Source: Neptuniibacter halophilus (GTDB lineage: Bacteria; Pseudomonadota; Gammaproteobacteria; Pseudomonadales; Balneatricaceae). Taken from it: a DNA stretch of 64,000 nucleotides. The translations under genes were made by a program, and so were the position numbers. Positions within the stretch are counted from its first letter, which is position 1. Each line of letters starts with the position of its first letter. The notes beneath the pieces were generated by a model. It was not told where the DNA came from. It saw nothing but the letters and a program-made list of their open reading frames with translations, and ran no database searches. Shown here in pieces: positions 1-8,533 of the stretch. The stretch covers positions 3,224,001-3,288,000 of the forward strand of contig NZ_AP027292.1 of the NCBI RefSeq assembly GCF_030295765.1, given 5' to 3'.

Positions 1-72
1 TTTGAGCAGTTTGCCCGCGGGTATGTTGAGCACACGATGCCTGAATCATTTGAGCCGGAGGTATGGGGATGA
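1..72 (+). CDS. C-terminal end of an upstream phage gene, probably terminase large subunit
   Basis: An open frame runs in from the left edge and ends at TGA 70-72, giving a 23-residue tail that ends in EPEVWG. The terminase assignment is inference from position alone: the large terminase gene normally lies a short distance before the portal. The stop overlaps the next start (ATGA at 69-72), so the two are translationally coupled. Nothing in the 23 residues themselves identifies the family. Confidence 0.5.
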   Translation, partial: FEQFARGYVEHTMPESFEPEVWG

Positions 73-221
73 GTACGGCACGAACCGTTAGTTTCAAAAC
101 GTTGGTAAACCTCGCAGAGAAAGGGCGTAAGGAAGATAAAGAGCCTGCCTATGAGTTCTCAAAACGTAACTTCCAGAAAAAAACCGCCAAGCCTGGCAAG
201 CATGTGAAGACGTATCCATGA
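69..221 (+). CDS. Small basic phage protein (50 aa), unknown function
   Basis: A 50-residue frame begins with ATG at 69, overlapping the preceding stop, and ends at TGA 219-221, which overlaps the next ATG at 218. The protein is rich in Lys and Arg (about a quarter of residues), starts MSTARTVSFK and ends KHVKTYP. No family is recognised. The gap-free coupling on both sides is the main support that it is a real gene. A small DNA- or RNA-binding or packaging accessory role is possible but not shown. Confidence 0.6.
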   Translation: MSTARTVSFKTLVNLAEKGRKEDKEPAYEFSKRNFQKKTAKPGKHVKTYP

Positions 222-586
222 CAGATGAATTTATGCCTCAAGAGTATCAGGGGGAGTTCCTGACCCAGGCTGATGCTCAGCGCGCGATTATTGATATGGA
301 AAAAGCCAAACAGATTGCCGAGAAGCTTTGGAAGCATTATCCGGGACATCTGTGGGCGGTTCATGCGGACACCGTAAACAATGTCGCGACGGTTCAGCTG
401 CTGGGCGTTAGTGGCCAATGGGGTTTTTATCTTCATCTGGATAAGCTGGATCCCGGTTTGCGTAAAGTCATGCAGGCCGGCGGAGAGATCTTGGAGCGTT
501 TTAACCTTCATCGCGGCCAGCGCCGAGATGATGAATATGCCGGGCTGGTAAGGGATTTTGCAGGACGAGTACAGCATGCAGAGTGA
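218..586 (+). CDS. Hypothetical phage protein between terminase and portal
   Basis: 122 residues starting MTDEFMPQEY, coupled to the 50-residue gene by an ATGA overlap and overlapping the portal start. The central part (about residues 25-75) reads as an alpha/beta domain with a WAVHADTVNNVATVQLLG strand-rich stretch, and the C-terminal part is charged and helical. No membrane segment or signal peptide is visible. I do not recognise the family. Position between terminase and portal is typical for small accessory head proteins in podovirus genomes, but the function is unknown. Confidence 0.7.
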   Translation: MTDEFMPQEYQGEFLTQADAQRAIIDMEKAKQIAEKLWKHYPGHLWAVHADTVNNVATVQLLGVSGQWGFYLHLDKLDPGLRKVMQAGGEILERFNLHRGQRRDDEYAGLVRDFAGRVQHAE

Positions 587-2711
587 TGAGCAGAAACAAA
601 CAGATAGTGGAGAGAACTACTGGCTGCAAAGAGCTCGGCAGATCTATTCCAACTCATCTGATTTCTTGGATGCCGATATCCGTCGCCAGGTTGAGAAGAA
701 CTTGGCGCACTTCAACAATGAGCACGCCCGTGATTCGAAGTTTAATAGCCCGAATTACCGTAACCGAAACCGTTTGTTCCATCCAAAGAGCCGTCAAGGG
801 GTTACCAACAACGAGGCTGCATTTGCGGCAGCGATGTTCTCAACCGCTGATCTGGTATCGGTATCTGCCGGAGATGATGGTGATCCGCGCCAGCAAGCCT
901 CAGCAGAGATTAATCAGGAGCTTTTGAATTACCGGTTAGCCCACAGTATTCCGTGGTTCTTGACCTCTGTAGGGGCTTATCAGGCGGCTCAGGTCTATGG
1001 CATCGTTGCTTCCTACAACTACTGGCGGTACGAAGAAAAGGCATATGTTGAAAGGGTTCCTCTGGTTGATGCATATACCCGACAGCCCGTTCTGGATGAT
1101 CAAGGCCAGCCGGCTTATCAGGAGATAGAGCACGCGGAAGTGCTTCATGATAAGCCGTGTGTTGACCTGATTCCTTTTGAAAATTTGCGTTTTGATCCTG
1201 CTGCTGACTGGCGAGACCCAATCAGTACCAGCCCTTACGTGATACGTGAAGTACCAATGTTTGCGTGTGATGTGTTGGCGCGAATGGGAAGCGAAGATAG
1301 CAAAACAGGGCGTCAGGATTGGAAGAACTACACCATTGAGCAACTGATTTCGGCATCACAGGAAGACAATTCCAATGATGCGACACGTAAGGCGCGAGAA
1401 GGTGAGAAGCGCAATGACTCCACGGAAGTCACTGATTATGGCGATTACACAATCATTTGGCTGCGTGAGAACTTTGTTCGCATACAAGGCGAAGAGTTTG
1501 TTTACTGGACCGTGGGAGACATGCTTCTGCTGTCGGACCCTGAGCCGCTTGAGGACGTGTACTTGCATGGTATGCGCCCGATTACTCTGGGCATCTGCAA
1601 CCTTGAAGCGTTCAAAAACTATCCCAAATCCCCCGTAGAATTGGCGTCAGGCCTTCAGGAGCGCGTGAACAGTGTTATCAACCAGCGTGCTGATAACGTC
1701 GATTTGGTTCTGAATAAACGTTATTACATTCGCCGTGGTGCCAAGATTGATACAGCTGCCCTGGTGCGTAACACCCCGGGCGGCGGTGTCATGATGGATG
1801 ACATTATCAAGGAGATCCGGACAGAGAGTACGCCGGATGTTACCAGTTCCAGTTATGCAGAGCAGGACCGGCTTGATGTACTGATGGATGAAGCAGCAGG
1901 TGCTTTCAGCCAGGCGAGCGTGCAAAACAACCGAGCCCTGAATGAAACCGTTGGCGGGATGGAGTTGATGAATGGCAGCGCTTCTGCAGTCAGCGAGTAC
2001 CGTATCCGGACGTTTGTTGAAACTTGGGTGGAGCCAACTCTGCGACAGCTCGTTCAGCTCGAACAGAAGTATGAAACAGACGAAACCATCATGGCGCTGT
2101 GTGCCCGCAAGGCAGGCATGTATCAGAAGTATGGTGAAAACCTGCCGTTGGATCAGCTGCTTGAGGCTGAGCTCACGGTTCGCGTTAACGTAGGAATAGG
2201 GGCAACCAATCCACAGCAGAAACTGGATCGCATGATTACCGGTTTCGGCGCACTGGGTCAGATCGCTCCAAACTACTTGGTCCGAGTGAAGCCTGAAGAG
2301 GTGGTAAACGAGATCTTTGGTGCCGTGGGATACAAGGACGGTCAGCGTTTCTTTATGAACGAGCAGGAGTTTGCTGAGTTTCAGGAGCAGAATGCGCCGC
2401 CTCCGGATCCTGAATTTGAAATTAAGCGCATGGAGCTGGAGCAGAAGGGGCAAAAAATTGCTCAAGAAGGCCAGAAGCTTCAGTTCGATATGCAGTTTGC
2501 CCTGCAAGAGCTTAACCAGATAGCACAGCTCAAGCGTGAGGAACTGCAGTATAAGCGCACGGACAAGGCTGAAGACTTGCAACGCAAGGCGCTAATTGAA
2601 GAGCGTCGTATCCAGACTACCCGAGATATCGCAGCAGGCCGTAACCTGAATGATCAGACACGGATACAACTGCAGGCTCAAAACCTTTCACAGGGGAATG
2701 ATACGTTCTGA
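576..2711 (+). CDS. Phage portal (head-to-tail connector) protein
   Basis: About 711 residues. The portal forms the ring at the capsid vertex through which DNA is packaged and ejected. Support comes from size, from position between terminase and scaffold/capsid, and from the sequence style of podovirus portals: an N-terminal part with NPNYRNRNRLFHPKSR-like basic stretches, a central region with LEAFKNYPKSPVEL, and a long helical Gln/Glu-rich C-terminal tail (about residues 600-690). ATG at 576 has AGGACGAG upstream. A TTG at 558 in the same frame, behind AAGGGA, would add six residues and is an alternative. The gene overlaps the previous one by 11 bp and the next by 1 bp. Confidence 0.8.
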   Translation: MQSDEQKQTDSGENYWLQRARQIYSNSSDFLDADIRRQVEKNLAHFNNEHARDSKFNSPNYRNRNRLFHPKSRQGVTNNEAAFAAAMFSTADLVSVSAGDDGDPRQQASAEINQELLNYRLAHSIPWFLTSVGAYQAAQVYGIVASYNYWRYEEKAYVERVPLVDAYTRQPVLDDQGQPAYQEIEHAEVLHDKPCVDLIPFENLRFDPAADWRDPISTSPYVIREVPMFACDVLARMGSEDSKTGRQDWKNYTIEQLISASQEDNSNDATRKAREGEKRNDSTEVTDYGDYTIIWLRENFVRIQGEEFVYWTVGDMLLLSDPEPLEDVYLHGMRPITLGICNLEAFKNYPKSPVELASGLQERVNSVINQRADNVDLVLNKRYYIRRGAKIDTAALVRNTPGGGVMMDDIIKEIRTESTPDVTSSSYAEQDRLDVLMDEAAGAFSQASVQNNRALNETVGGMELMNGSASAVSEYRIRTFVETWVEPTLRQLVQLEQKYETDETIMALCARKAGMYQKYGENLPLDQLLEAELTVRVNVGIGATNPQQKLDRMITGFGALGQIAPNYLVRVKPEEVVNEIFGAVGYKDGQRFFMNEQEFAEFQEQNAPPPDPEFEIKRMELEQKGQKIAQEGQKLQFDMQFALQELNQIAQLKREELQYKRTDKAEDLQRKALIEERRIQTTRDIAAGRNLNDQTRIQLQAQNLSQGNDTF

Positions 2712-3010
2712 TGAATGAGATTGATCGCCAGATGGACTTCCTGTTTGCTGAGGCAAAGCTGGGTGTTGAAGTTGAAACATTTCTGTCCTCGAATGTGGGG
2801 CGCTATATTACCGGTCGGGCCAAGGCGGAGCTTGAAGAAATTCAGCATGAAATGCTTTCGATGCCAGCATGGCGGGAACAGTCAGTCAAAGAACTGCAGA
2901 TAAAAGCCAAGGGATTGCAGCAATTGATGACCTGGCTGGATGAAGCCATTAATAACGGGCGCCAGTCAGAGCAGAGCCTGCACGAACTGGAAGAGATTGA
3001 TCGGCGCTAA
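2711..3010 (+). CDS. Small helical phage protein downstream of portal
   Basis: 99 residues, beginning MNEIDRQMDFLFAEAKLG and coupled to the portal stop (TGATG, one base shared). The sequence is almost wholly helical and amphipathic with a charged C-terminus (LHELEEIDRR). No Cys, signal or membrane segment is seen. The family is not recognised. It closes the first transcription unit because an intrinsic terminator follows 12 bp after the stop. Confidence 0.7.
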   Translation: MNEIDRQMDFLFAEAKLGVEVETFLSSNVGRYITGRAKAELEEIQHEMLSMPAWREQSVKELQIKAKGLQQLMTWLDEAINNGRQSEQSLHELEEIDRR

Positions 3011-3022
3011 CCCACCCTTTTA

Positions 3023-3048
3023 AAACCTCGCTACGGCGGGGTTTTTTA
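3023..3048 (+). terminator. Intrinsic terminator after the portal unit
   Basis: A GC-rich hairpin (arms around CCTCGC and GCGGGG with a TACG loop) is followed by a run of six T. It sits between the 99-residue gene and the scaffold gene, so it separates the packaging/portal unit from the capsid unit. Confidence 0.8.
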
Positions 3049-3077
3049 TTAATCACAGCAACCAAGAGAGATATATC

Positions 3078-4169
3078 ATGGGCGAGAAAGATGACTCTAT
3101 CATCACCGACGAGTCTGCTCAGCATGATGCGGCAGGCAATCCATCATCTACCGACCAGCAACATGATGTTGTAGAAGATGAAATCAATGATGAACCTGCT
3201 GAAGCGCCGGCGGACCCGCGGGCGGCACGTCTGGCAGAGATAGCGGGTAACGTTCGCCGCGGGCGCCAAGAGGAAAATCAGGAAGAATTATCGGGTGAAG
3301 AAGACGAAAGCTCAGACCCTAATAATGACCTTGGCGATAATTCTGATCCGGAACCACTTCCTCAGGCGGCCCAGTCTCCTGTATATGAGCGTGATGGTCA
3401 GTATTTTGTGAAGGCCAAAGTGAATGGGGAAGAGAAGGAAATTCCTTGGGATAAAGCTCTTCGCAACATTCAGATCAATGAGTCGGCTGATCAGCGCATG
3501 CAATCAGTTGCGGCTCGGGAAAAGCAGCTTACAGATATGGAAATGAAGCTGAGCGAGCGTGCACAGGCTCAGCAATCTTCGTTATCGCCAGCGCCGCCAT
3601 CCCCAGGGGACGCGGACATCAGGGCGAAGCAGAAGGAACTGGCTGCGCAGTATCGAGAAGCGATGCTGCATGGTGAAGATGAAAAGGCTGATGAGATTCT
3701 TGTCGAAATGAGCACATTGGGGCGCACTCCAGCCACCCCAGCCGTCGATGTGAATCAGATAGCTCAGTCCGCTGCAGAGCAGGTAGCACTGCAGAATGAA
3801 CGTGCGCGACGCAGGGATGAAGCCAGCAAGGCTAATGACGATTTCAGGAATGATTTTCCAGATATTGTCGGTGACCCTAATCTTTATGCCCTGGCTAAAA
3901 ACCACGCAAGGGACTTGTGGAATGAAAATCCTAATCTGACGCCTGAACAGGTCATGCGACAGACAGGAGAAAACATTCGGGACTGGAAAAAGAAGATGAC
4001 AACACCGGCACCAAAGGATCAGCGAACGAATCGCAAGCGTCAGGCTGCTGGAAAAATCGCTGCTGGTAATAATCAGTCAGCAAGTTTAGGGCAAGACCCT
4101 GCGCCACCTAAAACACGGTCGCAAACCATTGCGGATATGCGCTCTCAGCGACCGGGTGCCGCAGGTTAA
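3078..4169 (+). CDS. Probable capsid scaffolding protein
   Basis: 363 residues, very acidic in the first 130 (many Asp, Glu, Asn, Ser) with a predicted coiled coil around residues 135-180 and a basic, Gln/Arg-rich tail. It lies directly before the major capsid gene. Acidic, low-complexity, helical proteins in this position are typically internal scaffolds that direct shell assembly and then leave or are degraded. A good ribosome site (AAGAGAGA) precedes ATG 3078. No protease domain is visible, so it looks like a scaffold alone rather than a fused protease-scaffold. The assignment rests on composition and position. Confidence 0.7.
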   Translation: MGEKDDSIITDESAQHDAAGNPSSTDQQHDVVEDEINDEPAEAPADPRAARLAEIAGNVRRGRQEENQEELSGEEDESSDPNNDLGDNSDPEPLPQAAQSPVYERDGQYFVKAKVNGEEKEIPWDKALRNIQINESADQRMQSVAAREKQLTDMEMKLSERAQAQQSSLSPAPPSPGDADIRAKQKELAAQYREAMLHGEDEKADEILVEMSTLGRTPATPAVDVNQIAQSAAEQVALQNERARRRDEASKANDDFRNDFPDIVGDPNLYALAKNHARDLWNENPNLTPEQVMRQTGENIRDWKKKMTTPAPKDQRTNRKRQAAGKIAAGNNQSASLGQDPAPPKTRSQTIADMRSQRPGAAG

Positions 4170-4212
4170 TAATCTTATTGAACTAACGTTGTGAAACGTA
4201 AGGAGAAGTAAA

Positions 4213-5151
4213 ATGGCTGGACAAGTATGGGAAACCGATGTTCTCGGTGGATACATGTACTCAGACGAGCTTTCCGACACTCTGCGCCAGGCGCTGCAGC
4301 CAAACTGCCGCTTCCGTCAGGCGTGCGACATCGAGGAAGGTAAGGGCCTGAACGCAGGCGATAAGCTTTACTGGAACGTCTATTCTGACGTGAAGGAAGC
4401 GGGCGGTGAACTGGATGAAAACACCGCTATGCCTGAAACCAACTATGAGATTCGTCAGGAATCCATGACCGTGACCGAGTACGGTAACTCTGTACCTTAC
4501 ACCGGTAAGCTGGATAACCTGTCGAAACACCCGGTTGAAAAGATCATCAAGAAGGTGATGAAGAACGATGCGCGCAAGGTGCTGGATGGCGCGGCGCACG
4601 CACAGTTCAATGCTACACCGCTGCGTGTGGCGCCAACCGGTGGTAACAATGCGAGTGCGGTAACCGTAGAAACCGGCGGCACTTCAAGTATCACCAACGA
4701 TATCGCTATGAGCAAAGAGCATATCAAGTCCATTGTGGATGAGATGAAAGAGCGCGATATCATCCCGTTTGACGGTGATAACTACTGCTCCATTGGCCGC
4801 CCAAGTACGTTCCGTAATTTCAAGAACGAACTGGAAACGATTCACCAGTATGTTGAGGCTGGCTTTGGCATGATCATGAACGGAGAAATTGGCCGTTATG
4901 AAGGCTGCCGCTTCATTGAGCAGACCAACGTCGGCTCCTCAAGCTGGTCCAACGGCAAATCCGATGCTGCATACTTCTTCGGCGGCGATACCGTGTGTGA
5001 AGGTATCGTTATCCCTGAAGAGGTGCGCGGTAAGATCCCGACCGATTACGGTCGCTCCAAAGGCGTTGCTTGGTACTTCCTGGGTGGTTTTGGCATCAGC
5101 CACACTGACCCGGCTCAGGCACGCATCCTGAAGTGGGATAGCGCGGCATAA
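4213..5151 (+). CDS. Major capsid protein (HK97-fold, N4-gp56-like)
   Basis: 312 residues, start MAGQVWETDVLGGYMYSDEL, preceded by a strong AAGGAG site. The protein has the pattern of the N4-gp56-type coat family: an early segment with LYWNVYSDVKEAGGELDE, then TVTEYGNSVPYTGKLDN, a DARKVLDGAAHAQF helix and a C-terminal part with GGFGISHTDPAQ. This protein would build the icosahedral shell. The order scaffold then capsid supports the call. Family membership is from recognition of sequence style, not from a database search. Confidence 0.8.
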   Translation: MAGQVWETDVLGGYMYSDELSDTLRQALQPNCRFRQACDIEEGKGLNAGDKLYWNVYSDVKEAGGELDENTAMPETNYEIRQESMTVTEYGNSVPYTGKLDNLSKHPVEKIIKKVMKNDARKVLDGAAHAQFNATPLRVAPTGGNNASAVTVETGGTSSITNDIAMSKEHIKSIVDEMKERDIIPFDGDNYCSIGRPSTFRNFKNELETIHQYVEAGFGMIMNGEIGRYEGCRFIEQTNVGSSSWSNGKSDAAYFFGGDTVCEGIVIPEEVRGKIPTDYGRSKGVAWYFLGGFGISHTDPAQARILKWDSAA

Positions 5152-5193
5152 GCCGTGCTTTTCCTTTAACAGCCAGTAAAGAGGGCATGACTC

Positions 5194-5331
5194 ATGGCTA
5201 AAGCTAAAAAAGGCACCTCTGGTGGCCTGCAAAAAGGCGTATCTTTCTGCGAATCAGCTTCTCAGAAAAGTACTGAAACCCACAACAAGGGTGGCAACCA
5301 GCGCCCCAAGAAAGGATCTGACCGCATTTAA
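5194..5331 (+). CDS. Small basic phage protein (45 aa) after the capsid gene
   Basis: A 45-residue frame starts at ATG 5194 behind AAAGAGGG and ends at TAA 5329-5331. It is Lys/Gly/Ser-rich (starts MAKAKKGTSGG, ends RPKKGSDRI) with one Cys and looks disordered. It is followed by a terminator and so closes the capsid unit. Function is unknown; a capsid-associated or DNA-binding minor protein would fit. Confidence 0.6.
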   Translation: MAKAKKGTSGGLQKGVSFCESASQKSTETHNKGGNQRPKKGSDRI

Positions 5332-5353
5332 GCGGCTGGATCTCAGATGAAAT

Positions 5354-5378
5354 AAGGCTCCTTGATGGGGCCTTTTTT
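5354..5378 (+). terminator. Intrinsic terminator after the capsid unit
   Basis: AAGGCTCC and GGGGCCTT form an eight-pair stem with a short TTGAT loop, followed by six T. It lies between the 45-residue gene and the next structural gene. Confidence 0.8.
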
Positions 5379-5395
5379 ATTGGGAGATTAAAGCG

Positions 5396-5773
5396 ATGTA
5401 TGACAATCCACAGCGTGATACCTATGTGCTGCCAGCACAGAACTTTGTGAGCGGTAAGACGCTGCGCATCAAAGCACCGAAAGGCAAGCGCGGCCGTGTC
5501 GTTGATATGCAAGTGTCTGCAACCACGACATTTACTGCGGTGACCACACCTGCCTATCTTCAGGCCGGTTTGAGTTCCGACGCTGATAAGTTTGGCAATA
5601 TGAATATGGGGACGCTGGCGGCGGGTTCAGCCAAGTCTGCGACCGATACCGCTGGCGAGCTGACCGGCGTGGAGATTGAGAAGGGTGAGACCCTTGAGAT
5701 CTCTCAGGTTGCACCTACTGGAGGTTCTCCAGCTGGCGTGGGTGATATTCACGTAGCAGTCGAGTGGTTCTGA
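5396..5773 (+). CDS. Hypothetical virion protein, possible head decoration or fibre protein
   Basis: 125 residues starting MYDNPQRDTYVLP, with a ribosome site (GGGAGATTAAAGCG) upstream. The composition is beta-rich (many Val, Thr, Gly; ends GDIHVAVEWF) with no signal or membrane segment, consistent with a compact beta-sandwich. It is isolated between two terminators, so it may be expressed at a different level from its neighbours. The position just after the coat protein suggests a head decoration protein, but I do not recognise the family. Confidence 0.65.
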   Translation: MYDNPQRDTYVLPAQNFVSGKTLRIKAPKGKRGRVVDMQVSATTTFTAVTTPAYLQAGLSSDADKFGNMNMGTLAAGSAKSATDTAGELTGVEIEKGETLEISQVAPTGGSPAGVGDIHVAVEWF

Positions 5774-5775
5774 TC

Positions 5776-5797
5776 TAAGGGGGCATTTGCCCCCTTA
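5776..5797 (+). terminator. Hairpin terminator after the 125-residue virion gene
   Basis: An almost perfect hairpin (TAAGGGGGC and GCCCCCTTA with a four-base loop) begins 3 bp after the stop codon. The following tract is TTCTTT, weaker than a full T run, so read-through is likely. Confidence 0.65.
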
Positions 5798-5815
5798 TTC
5801 TTTGGGAGGCGTGTT

Positions 5816-6004
5816 ATGCGCAAGAACCAAGATTATCGCTGGGCTGAGGAAGGCTGGGGCGAGCAAATGGAGCGTGAAGGGGTGAATAAGCTTCCTGAGC
5901 GTGATTCTGAATCAGATGGTGTTGTCGGCCGGGAACGCCTGCACCCTCATCACCGTATTGGTCGTGATACCGACCGTGCACCAGGGGATTACTACGATGA
6001 TTGA
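5816..6004 (+). CDS. Small hydrophilic phage protein (62 aa)
   Basis: 62 residues, start MRKNQDYRWAEEGWGEQ, with TTGGGAGG as ribosome site. It is highly charged and probably disordered, ending in GDYYDD. The stop overlaps the start of the next gene (ATG at 5997), which supports translation of both. No family is recognised. Confidence 0.6.
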   Translation: MRKNQDYRWAEEGWGEQMEREGVNKLPERDSESDGVVGRERLHPHHRIGRDTDRAPGDYYDD

Positions 6005-6392
6005 TCCGAAGACAGCAACCTTTGACGAAATGAAAAAGTTCGCTGAGGAGACGCTGAATGTGCGTGTCGCTCACAACATCAGCGAAGACAAGTTGCGAGC
6101 AAAGTTGACGGAAGCTATCGCCGCCATGCGGAAGGAGCCAGAGGGTGAATCCGATCCTGTTGCAGCAGCTGAAGCTGTGAGCTCAACGGCCGAATCGAGC
6201 GACCTCGATCCTGACGCAGAGCCAGATGATGGCAATGACGAAGAAGGTGATATTGAGCAGGATCCGGAGCTGCCGTTGCAACTGAACCGTTCCAAGGCCT
6301 TTGGCACGGTGCGGGGTCTGCCGGGCGTTGCTTTCTATCAGGATGGTGAGTACTTCGACAATCACGGCAATCAGGTTGAACTGGAGAGTTAA
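5997..6392 (+). CDS. Acidic phage protein with N-terminal helix-extension-helix-like segment
   Basis: 131 residues from ATG 5997. An in-frame start at 5901 would add 32 residues that overlap the preceding gene in another frame, and it lacks a ribosome site; 5997 has AGGGGAT upstream. Residues 7-42 (FDEMKKFAEE to LRAKLTEAIA) resemble the short HeH/LEM or Rho-N-like helical motif found in small phage head proteins. The middle is strongly acidic (Asp/Glu/Ala/Ser) and the end carries a compact FGTVRGLPGVAFYQDG segment. A capsid-completion or DNA-interacting role is possible. The motif call is tentative. Confidence 0.6.
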   Translation: MIDPKTATFDEMKKFAEETLNVRVAHNISEDKLRAKLTEAIAAMRKEPEGESDPVAAAEAVSSTAESSDLDPDAEPDDGNDEEGDIEQDPELPLQLNRSKAFGTVRGLPGVAFYQDGEYFDNHGNQVELES

Positions 6393-6395
6393 TCC

Positions 6396-7061
6396 GTGAA
6401 TTTCCTCGAGCTCTGCCAGGATGTGCGCCGCGAGTGCGGCGTTACTGGTACCGGTCCTGCAGCCGTGACCAGCCAAACCGGCGAAATGCAAAATATCGTT
6501 AAGTGGACCAACAAGGCCTACATCGATATTTGCAATCGTTGGTTTAACTGGAAATTCCTTTGGGCGCAGAAAACGATTGCGGTTCAGCAAGGGATTGCAC
6601 TGTACTCTGAGGCTGATATTGGCATCTGGGATAAGCGAACCTTTTATTTGAATGGCGAACCACTCAACGTCATCGAGTATGAGCAGGCGGTGCGAGATGG
6701 GTGGACCGTGGACACCAACGAATCTACACCGGATACCGTGGTGCTGATGCCAGATGGGCAGTTAAAACTGAGCCCGGTACCGGATGCGAGTTATTCGCTG
6801 ACTGCTGATTGCTTTATTGAGGCGTCAGAGATGGCTTCCAATAATGACCAGCCACTGATCCCTGCACGCTTCCATGAAGTGATCGTAGCGCGTGCGATGA
6901 TCTACTACGGATCATTCGAAGACGCGCCAGAAGTGAAACAGGAAGGCGCTGAACGGTTTTCTATTGCGATCGAGCAGTTGGAAAGTCATCAGTTACCAGA
7001 TGATGGTAATTCAAGTCAGGTTAACACCGGCGGTGATGCCATTGTGGTGGTGCCTCAATGA
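6396..7061 (+). CDS. Head-tail adaptor (phage adaptor / tail tubular A-like) protein
   Basis: 221 residues from GTG 6396, 3 bp after the preceding stop. The N-terminus (MNFLELCQDVRRECGV), the KWTNKAYIDICNRWFNWKFL helix and the C-terminal LIPARFHEVIVARAMIYYG helix match the pattern of the dodecameric adaptor or tail-tubular proteins that sit beneath the portal in podoviruses. These seal the connector and attach the tail. Its stop overlaps the next gene by 4 bp. Function is inferred from this pattern and gene order. Confidence 0.65.
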   Translation: MNFLELCQDVRRECGVTGTGPAAVTSQTGEMQNIVKWTNKAYIDICNRWFNWKFLWAQKTIAVQQGIALYSEADIGIWDKRTFYLNGEPLNVIEYEQAVRDGWTVDTNESTPDTVVLMPDGQLKLSPVPDASYSLTADCFIEASEMASNNDQPLIPARFHEVIVARAMIYYGSFEDAPEVKQEGAERFSIAIEQLESHQLPDDGNSSQVNTGGDAIVVVPQ

Positions 7062-8533
7062 CCACGCGCAACAAATACACTGCTCTATCCGGCGGGTTGG
7101 ATCTTATCTCGCCGCCCATTGAAATGAATCCGGAGAGAGCGCTACTGGCGCTGAATTATGAACTGGATGCCAATGGCAAATTTGTGTCCCTTGAGGGGTA
7201 TTCCCAGATAGGCGGAAGCACACTTGCAGGTTCTGGTGATGTGCTTGGATTGGAGGTTTATAAAGGAGAGCTCTACGGAATTCGAGAAGATGCTGGAGCT
7301 GCCAAACTTTATAAGAATAACGCTGGCACCTGGAGCGAAATAGCACCCGCTGCCGGCACAATGCCGATCGGCCCTTATGAACTGGATACGGCGACGTTTA
7401 AAGCGCTGGCCAACGCTCAGGTCATGATGATGCAATGCCGAAATAGCGGCAAGCCATGGCAGTATGACGGGACAACCTTGTCTGAACTGACAAATGCGCC
7501 TGCAGGAGGGCGATTCCTCAAGGAGCACTCAAACCACTTATTCATTGGTTTTGAAGCGGGCTCGGTTCAATTTTCAGCACTGGGTGACCCGAGCGACTGG
7601 CAAACAGCCAATGGAGCCGGTGAGTTTGGCGTATCGGATAGCTTGACGGGTTTTGCTCCCCTGAAGAAAGCGCTGGCTATTGCATGCGAGAAGTCTGTCC
7701 AAATCCTTTACGGAACCATTAGCGCTGATTTTCAGCGTGAATATCACAGTGGCACTGGCGTTATCTCGGGCACTACCCAGAGTCTGGGCGGGTCTGCTTT
7801 ATTTCTGGCAGAAGCAGGCCTATCGAGCCTCGATACAATTGATGACTTCGGTGACTTTGCGCTTGGTAATTGGGGGGAACGGGTTAAGCCTCTGCTGGAC
7901 CTGACTGCCACGCCCACCTGTTCCGCAATATTGAAACGTAAAAATCAGTACTGGCTTTTTTACAGCGATGGTACCGCGCTGATTTGCCGATGGTACGGCG
8001 GGGCGACATGGGGTATTACCACGGCAAAACTGCCTGTTGTTGTTAAGGCAGCCTGCTCTGGTGTCGTTGCCGGACAAGAAGAAATGTTCATTGGAACGGA
8101 TCAAGGTGATGTCTTCCAAATGAACAGCGGCACTTCGTTTAATGGCGCTGATATCCAGACAACGCTGGCAGTTGCATACAACCATCTCGGAAACCCGGAT
8201 ATCCGTAAGCGTTTTCGGCGAGTCTTCCTTGATATCCAGGCCGAAAGCACAGTTCAGATTTCAGCGCTTCCACAGTTCGATTATGGCGATAACGAAATAG
8301 CCCGACACTTGGTGCTCTTCAAGGATGCACTGGCGCAAGGCGGTCAGTGGGGAATTTCCAACTGGAGCGAGTTTGCTTGGGGATCACCTATCGTGGATCG
8401 CTTCAAGATCGATACGATCGGTACCGCAACGGCCATCAACTTCATCATTAATACCAAATCTGCACTTGCAAAGCCGCACCGCATTGCTGGCTATTCAACC
8501 CATTTTTCAGCTCGGAGATTGAAGCGTGGCTAA
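7058..8533 (+). CDS. Large tail or packaged-DNA stabilisation protein (nozzle/hub-like)
   Basis: 491 residues, starting MTTRNKYTALSGGLDLISPP. The sequence is beta-rich with repeated blade-like segments (for example KGELYGIREDAGAAKLYKNN and NHLFIGFEAGSVQFSALGDP), compatible with a beta-propeller as in tail nozzle or stabilisation proteins of P22- and T7-type phages. It lies between the adaptor and fibre, where such proteins occur, and overlaps both neighbours by 4-8 bp. It is not securely assignable to a named family from sequence alone. Confidence 0.6.
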   Translation: MTTRNKYTALSGGLDLISPPIEMNPERALLALNYELDANGKFVSLEGYSQIGGSTLAGSGDVLGLEVYKGELYGIREDAGAAKLYKNNAGTWSEIAPAAGTMPIGPYELDTATFKALANAQVMMMQCRNSGKPWQYDGTTLSELTNAPAGGRFLKEHSNHLFIGFEAGSVQFSALGDPSDWQTANGAGEFGVSDSLTGFAPLKKALAIACEKSVQILYGTISADFQREYHSGTGVISGTTQSLGGSALFLAEAGLSSLDTIDDFGDFALGNWGERVKPLLDLTATPTCSAILKRKNQYWLFYSDGTALICRWYGGATWGITTAKLPVVVKAACSGVVAGQEEMFIGTDQGDVFQMNSGTSFNGADIQTTLAVAYNHLGNPDIRKRFRRVFLDIQAESTVQISALPQFDYGDNEIARHLVLFKDALAQGGQWGISNWSEFAWGSPIVDRFKIDTIGTATAINFIINTKSALAKPHRIAGYSTHFSARRLKRG

